Shown here: piece after piece, positions 1 through 7,671 of the stretch
Numbering within the stretch: the first letter of the stretch is position 1
How the letters are laid out: the number at the start of each line of letters is the position of its first letter
Assembly: GCF_019042275.1 (NCBI RefSeq)
Contig: NZ_JAHQCW010000030.1
Span: forward strand, 1 to 64,000
Direction: 5' to 3'
Source: Diplocloster agilis
Lineage (GTDB): Bacteria; Bacillota; Clostridia; Lachnospirales; Lachnospiraceae
Length of the DNA stretch: 64,000 nt
Notes under the pieces: generated by a model
What the model was told of the DNA's origin: nothing
What the model saw: the letters and a program-made list of their open reading frames with translations, nothing else
Databases searched by the model: none
Made by a program: the position numbers and the translations under genes

Positions 1-90
1 GACCCTCCGCAAGCCCCCGGAACCGGACCGCTCCCCCTTCAAAGAAGAGCCGCCCCCAAGTTCCGAGCCTCCGGCGGTCCGCCTCCGCGG

Positions 91-588
91 CTATTTTCGA
101 TCTATATCCAATACCCACTCTCCTGGGTCCGCCTGGATGGCCTCGGAGCGGTCGGAGCTCTCCGTTAGTACCTGGCAGAGTTTGGAGTGGACACGGATGA
201 AATGGGACTTTTGATTGAAATAGGCGGTTTTTTCAAAGGGGAAACGGATGATCTGGGGATATTGGAAGCCTGCGCCCAGCTCCAGGATGAGAAGGTCGTG
301 ATTGAGGGTTTGGGACAGCCATTTCAGGTATGCGTCCCATTCCCGCTCTCCTTTTTCCTCTTCCGTGAACAGGGGAGTTACGATTCTGGCCTGATCGAAT
401 GGGGCGTGCAGCATCTGATCATCCTCTGCTAAAGAGACGATGTAGTAATTCTTTCCGGTTAGCAGGTTGTTTAGTGTCTCATAGACACATTTTCGCGTTT
501 TCTGGTCGGATTTTGCGGTAATTTCTTCTCCGATTCCGATCAAAATCCGATCGGACCGTTGTAAATATTCTCTGATTTTTGAACTCAT
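91..588 (-). CDS. Short sirtuin-like (SIR2-fold) protein, probably non-catalytic
   Basis: 165 residues. The N-terminus (RILIGIGEEIT, about residues 14-24) resembles the nucleotide-binding opening strand of sirtuins. The segment LILELGAGFQYPQIIRFPFE (about residues 100-119) matches the conserved C-terminal Rossmann strand of SIR2-like proteins, which reads roughly LELGVGFNTPxIIRYPFE. The protein is far shorter than a usual sirtuin (about 250-300 residues). I see neither the catalytic His motif nor a four-Cys zinc site, so it is probably a reduced NAD-binding-fold protein rather than a deacetylase. It starts at ATG 588 and ends in TAG at 91. The 90 bases beyond the stop are GC-rich and low in complexity, and I see nothing convincing there. 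The family resemblance is by eye; the function is unknown. Confidence 0.6.
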   Translation of the reverse strand: MSSKIREYLQRSDRILIGIGEEITAKSDQKTRKCVYETLNNLLTGKNYYIVSLAEDDQMLHAPFDQARIVTPLFTEEEKGEREWDAYLKWLSQTLNHDLLILELGAGFQYPQIIRFPFEKTAYFNQKSHFIRVHSKLCQVLTESSDRSEAIQADPGEWVLDIDRK

Positions 589-792
589 AATGCCTCCTGT
601 TCTGCATATAATGAAAAGGGAAATGTCAGATTTTCCCTTTCGGTTTATGGATTATTACCTATATATCCCTGAATTTTAACGCTTTAGCGTAGAGAATTCC
701 ACAATCTTTTTGGGGCCAATTGCATTTTACCATAAACTGTACTATATTTATACCGTAGTTTTAATCTGTGTTTCTTTAGGGAGGTAAGTGTT

Positions 793-990
793 ATGAAATG
801 TCAGGTGGTATTGGAATACGCTGGACGCCAGGTGTGTGAAAAGGAAGTCATTGATCACGTAAAGAGCATTTGGCTGGAAGCCGGCAACAAAGTGAAGGAT
901 ATCAAAACAATGGATGTCTACTTGAAACCCGAAGAAAATATGATTTATTACGTAATTAACGAGACAGAGACCGGCAGTTTTCCCATGTAA
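793..990 (+). CDS. DUF6465 family small protein
   Basis: 65 residues. The C-terminal pattern (DVYLKPEENMIYYVIN followed by a short ETGSFPM tail) is what I recall of the DUF6465 family, small soluble proteins common in Lachnospiraceae with no assigned function. A good ribosome binding site (GGGAGGTAAG at 779-788) precedes ATG 793. The gene stands alone between oppositely oriented neighbours and is followed about 85 bp later by its own rho-independent terminator, so it is probably monocistronic. No signal peptide, Cys pair or membrane segment is visible. Confidence 0.7.
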   Translation: MKCQVVLEYAGRQVCEKEVIDHVKSIWLEAGNKVKDIKTMDVYLKPEENMIYYVINETETGSFPM

Positions 991-1073
991 CTACATAGTT
1001 TCCGGATGAATTTTTATATGATCTGGTTTTCATCTGATATGGATCTGGTATGGGAAAGAGTTTAACAGAATAG

Positions 1074-1139
1074 GAGTGGGTGTCACACGAACACTTTGCG
1101 TCCCTTTCAGGGACTGTGTTTTTGCGGCACCCACTTTTT
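1074..1139 (+). terminator. Terminator of the DUF6465 gene
   Basis: Outer arms AGTGGGTG and CACCCACT enclose an inner perfect hairpin (GTCCCT-TTC-AGGGAC). The right arm is followed by a T-run on the + strand. The opposite strand lacks a T-run, so it acts on rightward transcripts. Confidence 0.75.
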
Positions 1140-1150
1140 ATGTCTGTGAT

Positions 1151-2614
1151 TTAGAGGCCTTTATCCAGGTCAAACCAGAATTCCACACCATTCTCATAGT
1201 TCTGTACGCCGCATTCCTTGTGGAAAGATTCCATGATGGCTTTTACTATGGAAAGGCCGATTCCGCTGCCGCCGTATTCCCTGGTCCTGGCTTTGTCCAC
1301 TTTGTAGAATTTATCCCAGACGTGTTCGATATCCTCCGACGGGATCGGGATTCCTGTATTAAATACGGAGATTCTTACATTTTTATCCATAGGAATCATC
1401 CGGATTTCAATGATTTTCTCGTTGGCTGCGTGATGGATCGCGTTGCTCAGGTAATTGGTAAATACTTCTTCCACCTTGAACTCGTCCGCCCAGACATAGA
1501 CCGGTTCTTCTTCCTTGAATATCACTTTGATCCCGTTCTGGCGGATCAGGATATCCGTGGACATCAGGATATTCCGGATCAGGGAGGTCATGTCGAACCG
1601 CTCCATCTGTACTTTGTCATTGCCGAATTCCAGCTGGTTCAGGCTTAGCAGGTTCTTGACCATCAGGTTCATCTTGGAAGCCTCGTCCATAATCACTTCG
1701 CAGTAAAAGTCCCTGCTCTGTTCATCGTCATTGATGCATTCCTTTAATCCCTCCGCGTATCCCTGAATCAGGGCGATAGGCGTTTTCAGTTCATGGGAGA
1801 CGTTGGATAGAAATTCCTTTCTCATCTCGTCGATCTGGATTTTCTCCTGTATGTCTTTTTGCAGCTCGTTGTTGGCCGTTTTCAGTTTGGAAATGGTGTG
1901 CTCCAGTGTCTCCGACATCTGATTCATATGGTGGCCCAGTATATCGATCTCATTTTTGCAGACCCTGTGGTATTTGGCGTCAAAATCTAACTTCGTCATT
2001 CTTTCCGATATCTGCGCCAGCTCCAGAATCGGTTCCGTGATTCTCCTGGAGATCAGCCAGATGATCAGCGCGCTGACCACGATAATGACCAGTCCGATAT
2101 ACGCCATAAAACGATTGGATATCAGAACGCTTTCCTGTATGCTGGATACAGGAGAACGCAGCAGAAAGACATCCCCTCTGTCCAGCATTCCCCACATTTC
2201 CACATATTCCGTTTTCGAATCCGGATCTATGAACTTGTGAACCTCATAAGGCTCTTTCCCGTCCATGGTAAAGTTCGGATCCGTGATATAGTCGTACAAC
2301 TGATCCCGCAGAGTGGATTCTTCCTCGTTGGGACAGTATTTTAATGCACCTCCGTTGGGCGTAACCACATACATGGATATATTTCCCTTCTGAAGCCGCA
2401 CTTTTAAAAGCCCCAGGCTCTCCGGTGAGGTGAAGTTATTCTCGCTGGCCGCACGGTTTAATTGCGTGTAGGTTCCCACCAGGTCATCCTGCTTCTTCAG
2501 AATATAATAATCTTCCAGAAATACATTGTTGATAACCCAGCCAATTAACAGGGTGGACGCCATAATGATGATAAATATGACGGCCATCTGTATCTTCAAT
2601 GAATGTCTTTTCAT
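1151..2614 (-). CDS. Membrane sensor histidine kinase (HAMP-HisKA-HATPase)
   Basis: Inner-membrane sensor of a two-component pair. The translation from ATG 2614 (preceded by GGAGG at 5 nt spacing) begins with a transmembrane helix. A roughly 130-residue extracellular segment and a second helix (IGLVIIVVSALIIWLI) follow, then a HAMP linker and a coiled region. The H-box reads FLSNVSHELKTPIALIQGY, and an N-box with NYLSNAIHHA and a G-box with YGGSGIGLS come after it. An upstream ATG at 2644 is in frame but has no good ribosome binding site. The gene lies 75 bp downstream of its response regulator in the same direction, forming an operon. Overall layout resembles VanS/PhoR-type kinases; the stimulus cannot be inferred. 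Confidence 0.93.
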   Translation of the reverse strand: MKRHSLKIQMAVIFIIIMASTLLIGWVINNVFLEDYYILKKQDDLVGTYTQLNRAASENNFTSPESLGLLKVRLQKGNISMYVVTPNGGALKYCPNEEESTLRDQLYDYITDPNFTMDGKEPYEVHKFIDPDSKTEYVEMWGMLDRGDVFLLRSPVSSIQESVLISNRFMAYIGLVIIVVSALIIWLISRRITEPILELAQISERMTKLDFDAKYHRVCKNEIDILGHHMNQMSETLEHTISKLKTANNELQKDIQEKIQIDEMRKEFLSNVSHELKTPIALIQGYAEGLKECINDDEQSRDFYCEVIMDEASKMNLMVKNLLSLNQLEFGNDKVQMERFDMTSLIRNILMSTDILIRQNGIKVIFKEEEPVYVWADEFKVEEVFTNYLSNAIHHAANEKIIEIRMIPMDKNVRISVFNTGIPIPSEDIEHVWDKFYKVDKARTREYGGSGIGLSIVKAIMESFHKECGVQNYENGVEFWFDLDKGL

Positions 2615-2689
2615 TCTATCCTCCATGCATGCACTGTCCCGCATATCCGGATCAATCCCTTACAGATATACAATGGATGCGCCTTTCGT

Positions 2690-3370
2690 TCATCCTTCCA
2701 CCTCGAATTTGTAACCCATCCCCCATATGGTTTTGATAAAGTCTCCTTTGCCGCCCAGCTTGCTTCTGAGTTTCTTTACATGGGTATCGATCGTTCTGGC
2801 ATCGCCGAAGTAATCATAATTCCAGACATTATTCAGAATTTTTTCCCTGGATAAAGCCCGTCCCTGGTTTTCCATAAAATAAGTGAGCAGTTCAAATTCC
2901 TTATAGCTTAATTCCACCGCGCTGCCGTCAATGGTCACGATGTGGGCCGCTTTGTTCACTTCGATGCCGCCGGCGCTTAAGATGTCGTCGGACACGATAG
3001 CGTTCGCTCTTCGAAGAATCGCCTCGACTCTGGCTACCAGGATCTTGGGACTGAACGGTTTGGTTACATATTCATCCACTCCCAGCTCAAAGCCCTGCAG
3101 CTCATCCCGCTCATCCGCCCTGGCAGTCAGCATAATGATCGGCACCCTGGAGTATTGGCGGATCTCCCGGCACACCTGCCATCCGTCCATCTTCGGCATC
3201 ATTACGTCCAGGATAATCAACGCGATGTCCTTCACCTTGAAAAACAGATCTATGGCCTGGGCGCCGTCTTCCGCTTCCAGAACCTCATAATTTTGTTTGG
3301 TCAGGAAATCACTGACCAGCTTGCGCATTCTGCTCTCGTCATCCACAACCAGGATTTTCAGTCTTTCCAT
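2690..3370 (-). CDS. OmpR/PhoB-family response regulator
   Basis: 226 residues: receiver domain (about 1-120) with the acidic pair VVDDE, phospho-acceptor Asp in IILDVMMPKMDG and Lys in TKPFSP, then a winged-helix DNA-binding domain (about 130-226) ending with the typical VWNYDYFGDARTIDTHVKKL stretch. It starts at ATG 3370 behind AGGAGG. It is transcribed ahead of the histidine kinase and is its obvious partner; together they regulate transcription in response to an envelope signal. It could autoregulate, but no direct-repeat operator stood out. Confidence 0.95.
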   Translation of the reverse strand: MERLKILVVDDESRMRKLVSDFLTKQNYEVLEAEDGAQAIDLFFKVKDIALIILDVMMPKMDGWQVCREIRQYSRVPIIMLTARADERDELQGFELGVDEYVTKPFSPKILVARVEAILRRANAIVSDDILSAGGIEVNKAAHIVTIDGSAVELSYKEFELLTYFMENQGRALSREKILNNVWNYDYFGDARTIDTHVKKLRSKLGGKGDFIKTIWGMGYKFEVEG

Positions 3371-3390
3371 GCCAAAGCCTCCTTCTTATC

Positions 3391-4224
3391 TCATTCTTTT
3401 ACGTAAGTAGTAACTTTCTCTATTATTACATCTTGAACCGGTTTATCTTTGACTCCGGGTTCCGAAGTCTCTACCGCAGCGATGGCGTCCACCACGTCCA
3501 TTCCCTCGAACACCTGTCCGAACACCGTGTGTTTGCCAAATAACCAGGGCGTTCCGCCTTTTTCCTTATATTTATCTATGATCTCCTGCGGCCATTCCAT
3601 GGCTTCCATCTCGGATACCAGGGACTCATCATATTTTTCATTCTGCACAATAAAGAACTGGCTGCCATTGGTGTTACTCCCGGAATTCGCCATACAAAGC
3701 GCTCCGCGCCAGGGATAAAGGCTGTTTGAAAATTCGTCCTCAAACGGCTGCCCCCAGATGCTCTCGCCGCCGGTGCCGTCCCCCTTGGGATCGCCACCCT
3801 GAATCATGAACTCATTGATCACCCGGTGGAAGGTCAAACCGTCAAAATAACCGTCCTTGGCGTGGGTCACAAAGTTCTCCACCGCCTTCGGCGCCATATC
3901 GGGGAAAAGTTTTATCTGAATCGTTCCGAAATCTTTCACCTGAAGTTCCGCGATCGTATCTCCGGCCTTAGGCTCCTCGAACTGATATTCCACGTCGATG
4001 CCCAGATCTTCCGCCGACGCGGCCTGTCCATCCTTAGCCTCGCCGGAATCTGACTGGCCGCTACCGCTGTCCTGACCCTCGGAAGCCGCTTCCGCCTCAG
4101 AGCTCTGCTCCGTCTTCCCCGTGTTGTCCGTCGAGCCGTTATCCTTCTTGTCATCGGAACCGCAGGCTGCTGCAAACATAGTCATTGCCGCCAGTATTGC
4201 GGCAACTAATAATTTCTTTTTCAT
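3391..4224 (-). CDS. Lipoprotein cyclophilin-type peptidyl-prolyl isomerase
   Basis: 277 residues. The N-terminus is a lipoprotein signal peptide with lipobox ([20 protein letters not shown], Cys at about 21). A Ser/Gly/Glu/Asp-rich linker reaches about residue 75, and a cyclophilin domain follows. Active-site residues are in place: [15 protein letters not shown] (Arg, Phe, Met, Gln), [15 protein letters not shown], and [10 protein letters not shown] (His). It probably assists folding of secreted proteins on the outer face of the membrane. It lies 20 bp upstream of the response regulator start in the same direction and may share a transcript with the two-component pair. Confidence 0.95.
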   Translation of the reverse strand: MKKKLLVAAILAAMTMFAAACGSDDKKDNGSTDNTGKTEQSSEAEAASEGQDSGSGQSDSGEAKDGQAASAEDLGIDVEYQFEEPKAGDTIAELQVKDFGTIQIKLFPDMAPKAVENFVTHAKDGYFDGLTFHRVINEFMIQGGDPKGDGTGGESIWGQPFEDEFSNSLYPWRGALCMANSGSNTNGSQFFIVQNEKYDESLVSEMEAMEWPQEIIDKYKEKGGTPWLFGKHTVFGQVFEGMDVVDAIAAVETSEPGVKDKPVQDVIIEKVTTYVKE

Positions 4225-4343
4225 CTTTAAAGTCCTCTCTTCTCTTTCTTCTGGGTTTTACTGTATCACACTTTTTTTCAAAATTCCATCCTTCTGTCCA
4301 ACTGTTCAGGGAATTTTCACAAATATATGACGTATCCGCCCTC

Positions 4344-4372
4344 TTGCACTATTCCCGTTCACCTTCTATAAT
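4344..4372 (+). promoter_or_regulatory. Sigma-A-type promoter of the MerR gene
   Basis: TTGCAC (4344-4349), a 17-bp spacer and TATAAT (4367-4372) lie about 75 bp upstream of the MerR start codon. The spacer is of normal length, unlike the stretched 19-20 bp spacers typical of MerR-activated promoters. Confidence 0.6.
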
Positions 4373-4446
4373 AAGTTATACCGTTCGGCGCCGTTTTGCT
4401 GCGCCTTACACGAAGGCATCGACGGATCTCAAAGGAAGTGACCGAC

Positions 4447-5292
4447 ATGGAAGAATATACGCCCGCCTACTTTACAACCGGAGAATTTGCAAAGCTGTGC
4501 GGCGTCACCAAACATACCCTGTTTCACTACGACAGCCTGGGTATCTTCTCCCCCGCTGTACGGCTTGACAATGGTTACCGGTATTATACCGTAGCACAGA
4601 TCGAAGTATTCAATGTCATCCATATGCTCAGGGAACTGGATATGCCGCTCTCCGATATCAAAGCCTACCTGGACCGGCGCAGTCCCCAGGAACTGGTCAG
4701 CCTGTTAAAGACAGAGGAAGAAAAGCTGCACAGCCGCTTAAAATCCATGCAGCGCATGGAAAAACTGATTCACAGAAAAGCGGATCTCACCTGTCAGGCC
4801 ATGCAGCTCGATCTTGACTCCATAGGCCCTGTTGCCATGCCTAAGGCTTATCTGGTTCTGACCGAATCTGTTCCGCTGACCAACGACCAAAATGTGGCGC
4901 TGTCCATGACGAACCATATCCGCTACTGTGATGCCCATAATATCAGCAGCCCCTATTCGATAGGTTCCCTGATCCGCCAGGAGGCCATAGCCGCCGGACG
5001 TTTCGGAGACTACAGTTTCTTTTACACACAGCTGATGGGAAAGCCCGGGAAAATCCCTGTGTTCGTAAAGGAAGCCGGCACCTATCTCACCGCCTATCAC
5101 ACCGGCGGCTATGAAACGCTGTATCAGACCTACGAACGGATGATGGCTTATGCGCACAAGAACGGTTACCGGCTCGGAGAATATTTTTATGAGGATGTAT
5201 TGCTGGATGATCTGTCAGTAAAAGGATATGAGAATTATGTACTGCAGATTTCGATCCGTATCGAGGAGATACACCGCTCTCAGGAATGCTGA
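4447..5292 (+). CDS. MerR-family transcriptional regulator with effector-binding domain
   Basis: 281 residues from ATG 4447, preceded by AAAGGAAG. An in-frame ATG at 4396 has no ribosome binding site. The N-terminal winged HTH is typical ([20 protein letters not shown], then [14 protein letters not shown]), followed by a coiled-coil dimerisation helix (about 75-115). A roughly 160-residue C-terminal domain looks like a GyrI/BmrR-type effector-binding fold. It probably senses small hydrophobic or cationic molecules. No adjacent efflux gene is obvious, so the target is unknown. Confidence 0.88.
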   Translation: MEEYTPAYFTTGEFAKLCGVTKHTLFHYDSLGIFSPAVRLDNGYRYYTVAQIEVFNVIHMLRELDMPLSDIKAYLDRRSPQELVSLLKTEEEKLHSRLKSMQRMEKLIHRKADLTCQAMQLDLDSIGPVAMPKAYLVLTESVPLTNDQNVALSMTNHIRYCDAHNISSPYSIGSLIRQEAIAAGRFGDYSFFYTQLMGKPGKIPVFVKEAGTYLTAYHTGGYETLYQTYERMMAYAHKNGYRLGEYFYEDVLLDDLSVKGYENYVLQISIRIEEIHRSQEC

Positions 5293-5378
5293 ATTTACCG
5301 GGGGCAGCTCCTGCTTCTCCTATTATATCCTTATTTTTCAAAGCTATTTATGGCTATATGCTCGATGGAGGTAAAGAT

Positions 5379-5875
5379 ATGGGGCATTTCGGTTTTTCGT
5401 ATATCGGACTTTTATTTTTGCTTTTGCTGTTTATACCGAACATTATTTGGACAAAGAAAAAGCCGGAGGGTTATACTGCTGATGGAGAGAATCCGGTTTT
5501 AAGTTTGTTTGAACATATTGGCCAAGTGTTCGTGTGCTGTTGTTCTTTGATCTTTTCGGACTTTAATTTCCTGGATTGACGCCATGGACCTGGTGGTTAG
5601 CAGCGGCGTTTACTCTCATGATTTTGTATGAAATTTGGTGGATCAGATATTTTCGCAGCGATCGAAAACTCAAGGATTTTTATAGTGGTATTATGTGCAT
5701 TCCACTTGCAGGGGCAACATTACCTGTCATGGCATTCTTTTTACTTGGAATATACGGAAAGGTTATCTGGCTATTGATTTCTGTACTTGTATTAGGAATC
5801 GGACATATCGGAATACACCTGAAACATTACAAGGATCTGAATATAAACATGAAGCAGATAAACTTGCAGAGATAA
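5379..5875 (+). pseudogene. Frameshifted gene for a conserved membrane protein
   Basis: Two overlapping frames together make one recognisable protein of about 165 residues. The first (ATG 5379, behind GGAGGTAAAG) encodes MGHFGFSYIGLLFLLLLF and continues to a stop at 5577-5579. The second, open from TTG 5576, continues TPWTWWLAAAFTLMILYEIW and runs to 5875. As I recall the family, homologues are single-frame membrane proteins in which a sequence like IFSDFN-x-RPWTxW spans this junction. The most economical reading is a one-base indel near 5571-5580. Four to five transmembrane helices remain. A sequencing error or programmed shift is possible, but I see no slippery heptamer. Function unknown. 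Confidence 0.6.
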
Positions 5876-5904
5876 AATCAAATACAAAAGCGAGGTGCTA
5901 TACC

Positions 5905-6348
5905 ATGGAAGAAAACATCATAGCAAAGCTGACGTCAAAGGATGACAAGTACGCCTGCGCGATAGCTGCTAAAATCATATCAGAGAGCCAGGAAACAGAT
6001 GCGTGGTATGAATACTTTGATGACTTTGCATCGCTGCTTGATCATCCTAAATCATATGTGAGAAATCGGGCGCTGCACATCATTTCGGCAAATGTCCGGT
6101 GGGACGAAGAAAACCGTTTCGATTTCAATATTTCCGACTTTCTCTCACATATTATGGATGAGAAGCCGATTACCGCCAGACAGTGCATTCAATCTCTTTC
6201 GCAGGTAGGAAAGGCAAAGCCACAGTACATTCCTATTATATTGACAAGTTTACGAAACGCCGATCTCTCAAAATACAAAGACAGTATGCGCGGGCTGATA
6301 GAAAAAGATATAGCGGAAACGGAAAAAATACTGAGAACAGACTACTAG
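5905..6348 (+). CDS. HEAT-repeat-like hypothetical protein
   Basis: 147 residues from ATG 5905 (GAGGTG about 7 nt upstream). The sequence is built from short paired helices (KYACAIAAKIISESQ, SYVRNRALHIISANVRWD, ITARQCIQSLSQVGKAKPQY, then a Lys/Glu-rich tail). This is the pattern of small HEAT-like proteins often mislabelled SufBD-like in databases. It is cytoplasmic, with no catalytic motif, and is probably a protein-binding scaffold. It sits in an AT-rich accessory patch directly after the frameshifted membrane gene and before a Cys-rich protein. Function unknown. Confidence 0.65.
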   Translation: MEENIIAKLTSKDDKYACAIAAKIISESQETDAWYEYFDDFASLLDHPKSYVRNRALHIISANVRWDEENRFDFNISDFLSHIMDEKPITARQCIQSLSQVGKAKPQYIPIILTSLRNADLSKYKDSMRGLIEKDIAETEKILRTDY

Positions 6349-6366
6349 AAAGGTATGGAGACTACT

Positions 6367-6804
6367 ATGTGTAAAGAATGTTACTCCGATAAAAACAGAA
6401 TAACTCCACTACTAAATCCCCTGGATTGTTTAGAAAACCATACGCAATATATTTGTGGAACGTGTGGGCGTTGTATTTGTATAGAGCATGACCCAAACAG
6501 AGGCTTACAAAGGTGGAATTTCCCTTTCCGATCATTAGAAATTGCTAAACTTTATTTGCGAACCGCCGACTATACAACCAAAAAGGCATGCGGTATTTAT
6601 GAGATAGAGAATAGCAAAGGCAAAGTATCCTATAAAATCTTTCCAGGGAATGAGGATTTACTGTTATTTTTGAAAAAGAATAAGGACAAGAAATGCAAAC
6701 GAATGACGCCTGTCTTTACTGTTGGAGACTATAAAGAATACCCGCATACCGAAGTACGGAAATTGACTTCTGATGAAATCAAACGATATATGAACGAACG
6801 CTGA
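6367..6804 (+). CDS. Cys-rich (zinc-ribbon-like) hypothetical protein
   Basis: About 145 residues. I prefer ATG 6367, because GGAG at 6357-6360 gives a 6-nt spacing; the ATG at 6355 sits almost on top of its AAAGG. The N-terminal half carries CKECYS and a CGTCGRCICIEHD cluster, suggesting one or two metal-binding knuckles. The rest is a mixed alpha/beta segment ending with a Lys/Arg-rich helix (LTSDEIKRYMNER). It follows the HEAT-like gene by 18 bp, so the two are likely co-transcribed. I do not recognise the family. Confidence 0.6.
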   Translation: MCKECYSDKNRITPLLNPLDCLENHTQYICGTCGRCICIEHDPNRGLQRWNFPFRSLEIAKLYLRTADYTTKKACGIYEIENSKGKVSYKIFPGNEDLLLFLKKNKDKKCKRMTPVFTVGDYKEYPHTEVRKLTSDEIKRYMNER

Positions 6805-6873
6805 ACTGCTAATTTGGCGGGGACAGTCACAAAAACGGATACAAACTGCTGGAAGTGCGCTCATAGTAATACA

Positions 6874-6926
6874 AAATCCTGTGAATAAGAAAGCTTATCA
6901 TTGAAAGCCTTCTGTTCACAGGATTT
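6874..6926. terminator. Bidirectional terminator between convergent genes
   Basis: A 12-bp perfect stem, AAATCCTGTGAA (6874-6885) with TTCACAGGATTT (6915-6926), is flanked by A/T-rich tracts on both sides. It lies between the Cys-rich gene (rightward) and the small membrane protein (leftward). Confidence 0.65.
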
Positions 6927-6993
6927 CTTATTCTTTATAAGGGAATTACTATAAATAAAACGCAAAGTCTTTATCTAACTCACAGATCACCGC

Positions 6994-7323
6994 TTAATTC
7001 TGATCCGCCTCATCACCGGCAATAAAGACACCGGCTCCAATAACGGAAGAGGATACGGCTGAAACTATGATCACTACGACAATCACAATAAAAATGATCC
7101 CGATCAGAAAAATAGCCAGAAACGTGCTTCCTTCCGATTCCTCGGAGCTTTGCGCCTGTTCACTTCCAGCCTCCGCAGTAACAGCCTGAGCCGGCTGATC
7201 CGCTGCATAGACTTTCTTTACCCCAAGCGTAAAGGTAGCGATACAAACCCCAATCATCAGAATAAGAAACATCCATAATAAGTAAAGAGAACTTTTCTTC
7301 CTTGTTACCTGAACTGCTTCCAT
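6994..7323 (-). CDS. Small two-helix membrane protein, unknown function
   Basis: 109 residues. A basic N-terminus precedes a first hydrophobic helix (about 12-34) that ends at VYAADQPAQA and looks like a signal anchor or cleavable signal. A Glu/Ser/Gln-rich linker follows, then a strongly hydrophobic second helix rich in Ile and Val (about 69-92) and a short acidic tail. No family recognised. It lies between the feo locus and the accessory patch and is transcribed in the direction of feo, but its relation to iron transport is unproven. Confidence 0.5.
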   Translation of the reverse strand: MEAVQVTRKKSSLYLLWMFLILMIGVCIATFTLGVKKVYAADQPAQAVTAEAGSEQAQSSEESEGSTFLAIFLIGIIFIVIVVVIIVSAVSSSVIGAGVFIAGDEADQN

Positions 7324-7447
7324 TGGAAAACCCCATTTCTATTTTTCTATTTTCTCTTCCTATCTTCTCATAAACTTCATGTACTATTGTATAGTATTTC
7401 CCCAAAAGTTTCCAGCCCAAACGAAAAGTTTTTAAAAAATCTCTGCT

Positions 7448-7642
7448 TTACTCTTTCTTTATGCTGCTTTGACAGTGATAAGAGCACTGGCTGCAGCAGC
7501 CGCTGCAGCCGGATTGCTCCCGGCCGCTATGGGTTTTGCAGGATGAACATCCCGCGCACGATCCCTTGTGGCGCATATAGCGGATCGCAAGTACATACAG
7601 TACCAGAACTGCCAAACCAATGAGAAATGTCGGTATATTCAT
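7448..7642 (-). CDS. FeoB-associated Cys-rich membrane protein
   Basis: 64 residues: one N-terminal transmembrane helix (FLIGLAVLVLYVLAIRYM) followed by a Cys-rich tail with motifs SCAGCSSCK, SGCSGCCSQCSYHC. This is the hallmark of the small FeoB-associated Cys-rich proteins found directly downstream of feoB in Firmicutes, thought to handle or deliver iron at the transporter. It lies 29 bp after feoB on the same strand, so it is the last gene of the feo operon. Confidence 0.85.
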   Translation of the reverse strand: MNIPTFLIGLAVLVLYVLAIRYMRHKGSCAGCSSCKTHSGREQSGCSGCCSQCSYHCQSSIKKE

Positions 7643-7671
7643 AAGAAAACCTCCTTTTTAACGGGCCGCTT

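Noticed and set aside
1-90. A Pro/Arg-rich frame at the left edge as the end of another repeat protein
   Set aside because: The frame is cut by the window edge, runs on through the opposite-strand sirtuin-like gene, and GC-rich low-complexity sequence gives such frames by chance.
6818-6832. GGCGGGGACAGTCAC, similar to the GGGGACTGTCCC motif in the 491-bp palindrome
   Set aside because: It is too short and imperfect to be called a second copy of the element.
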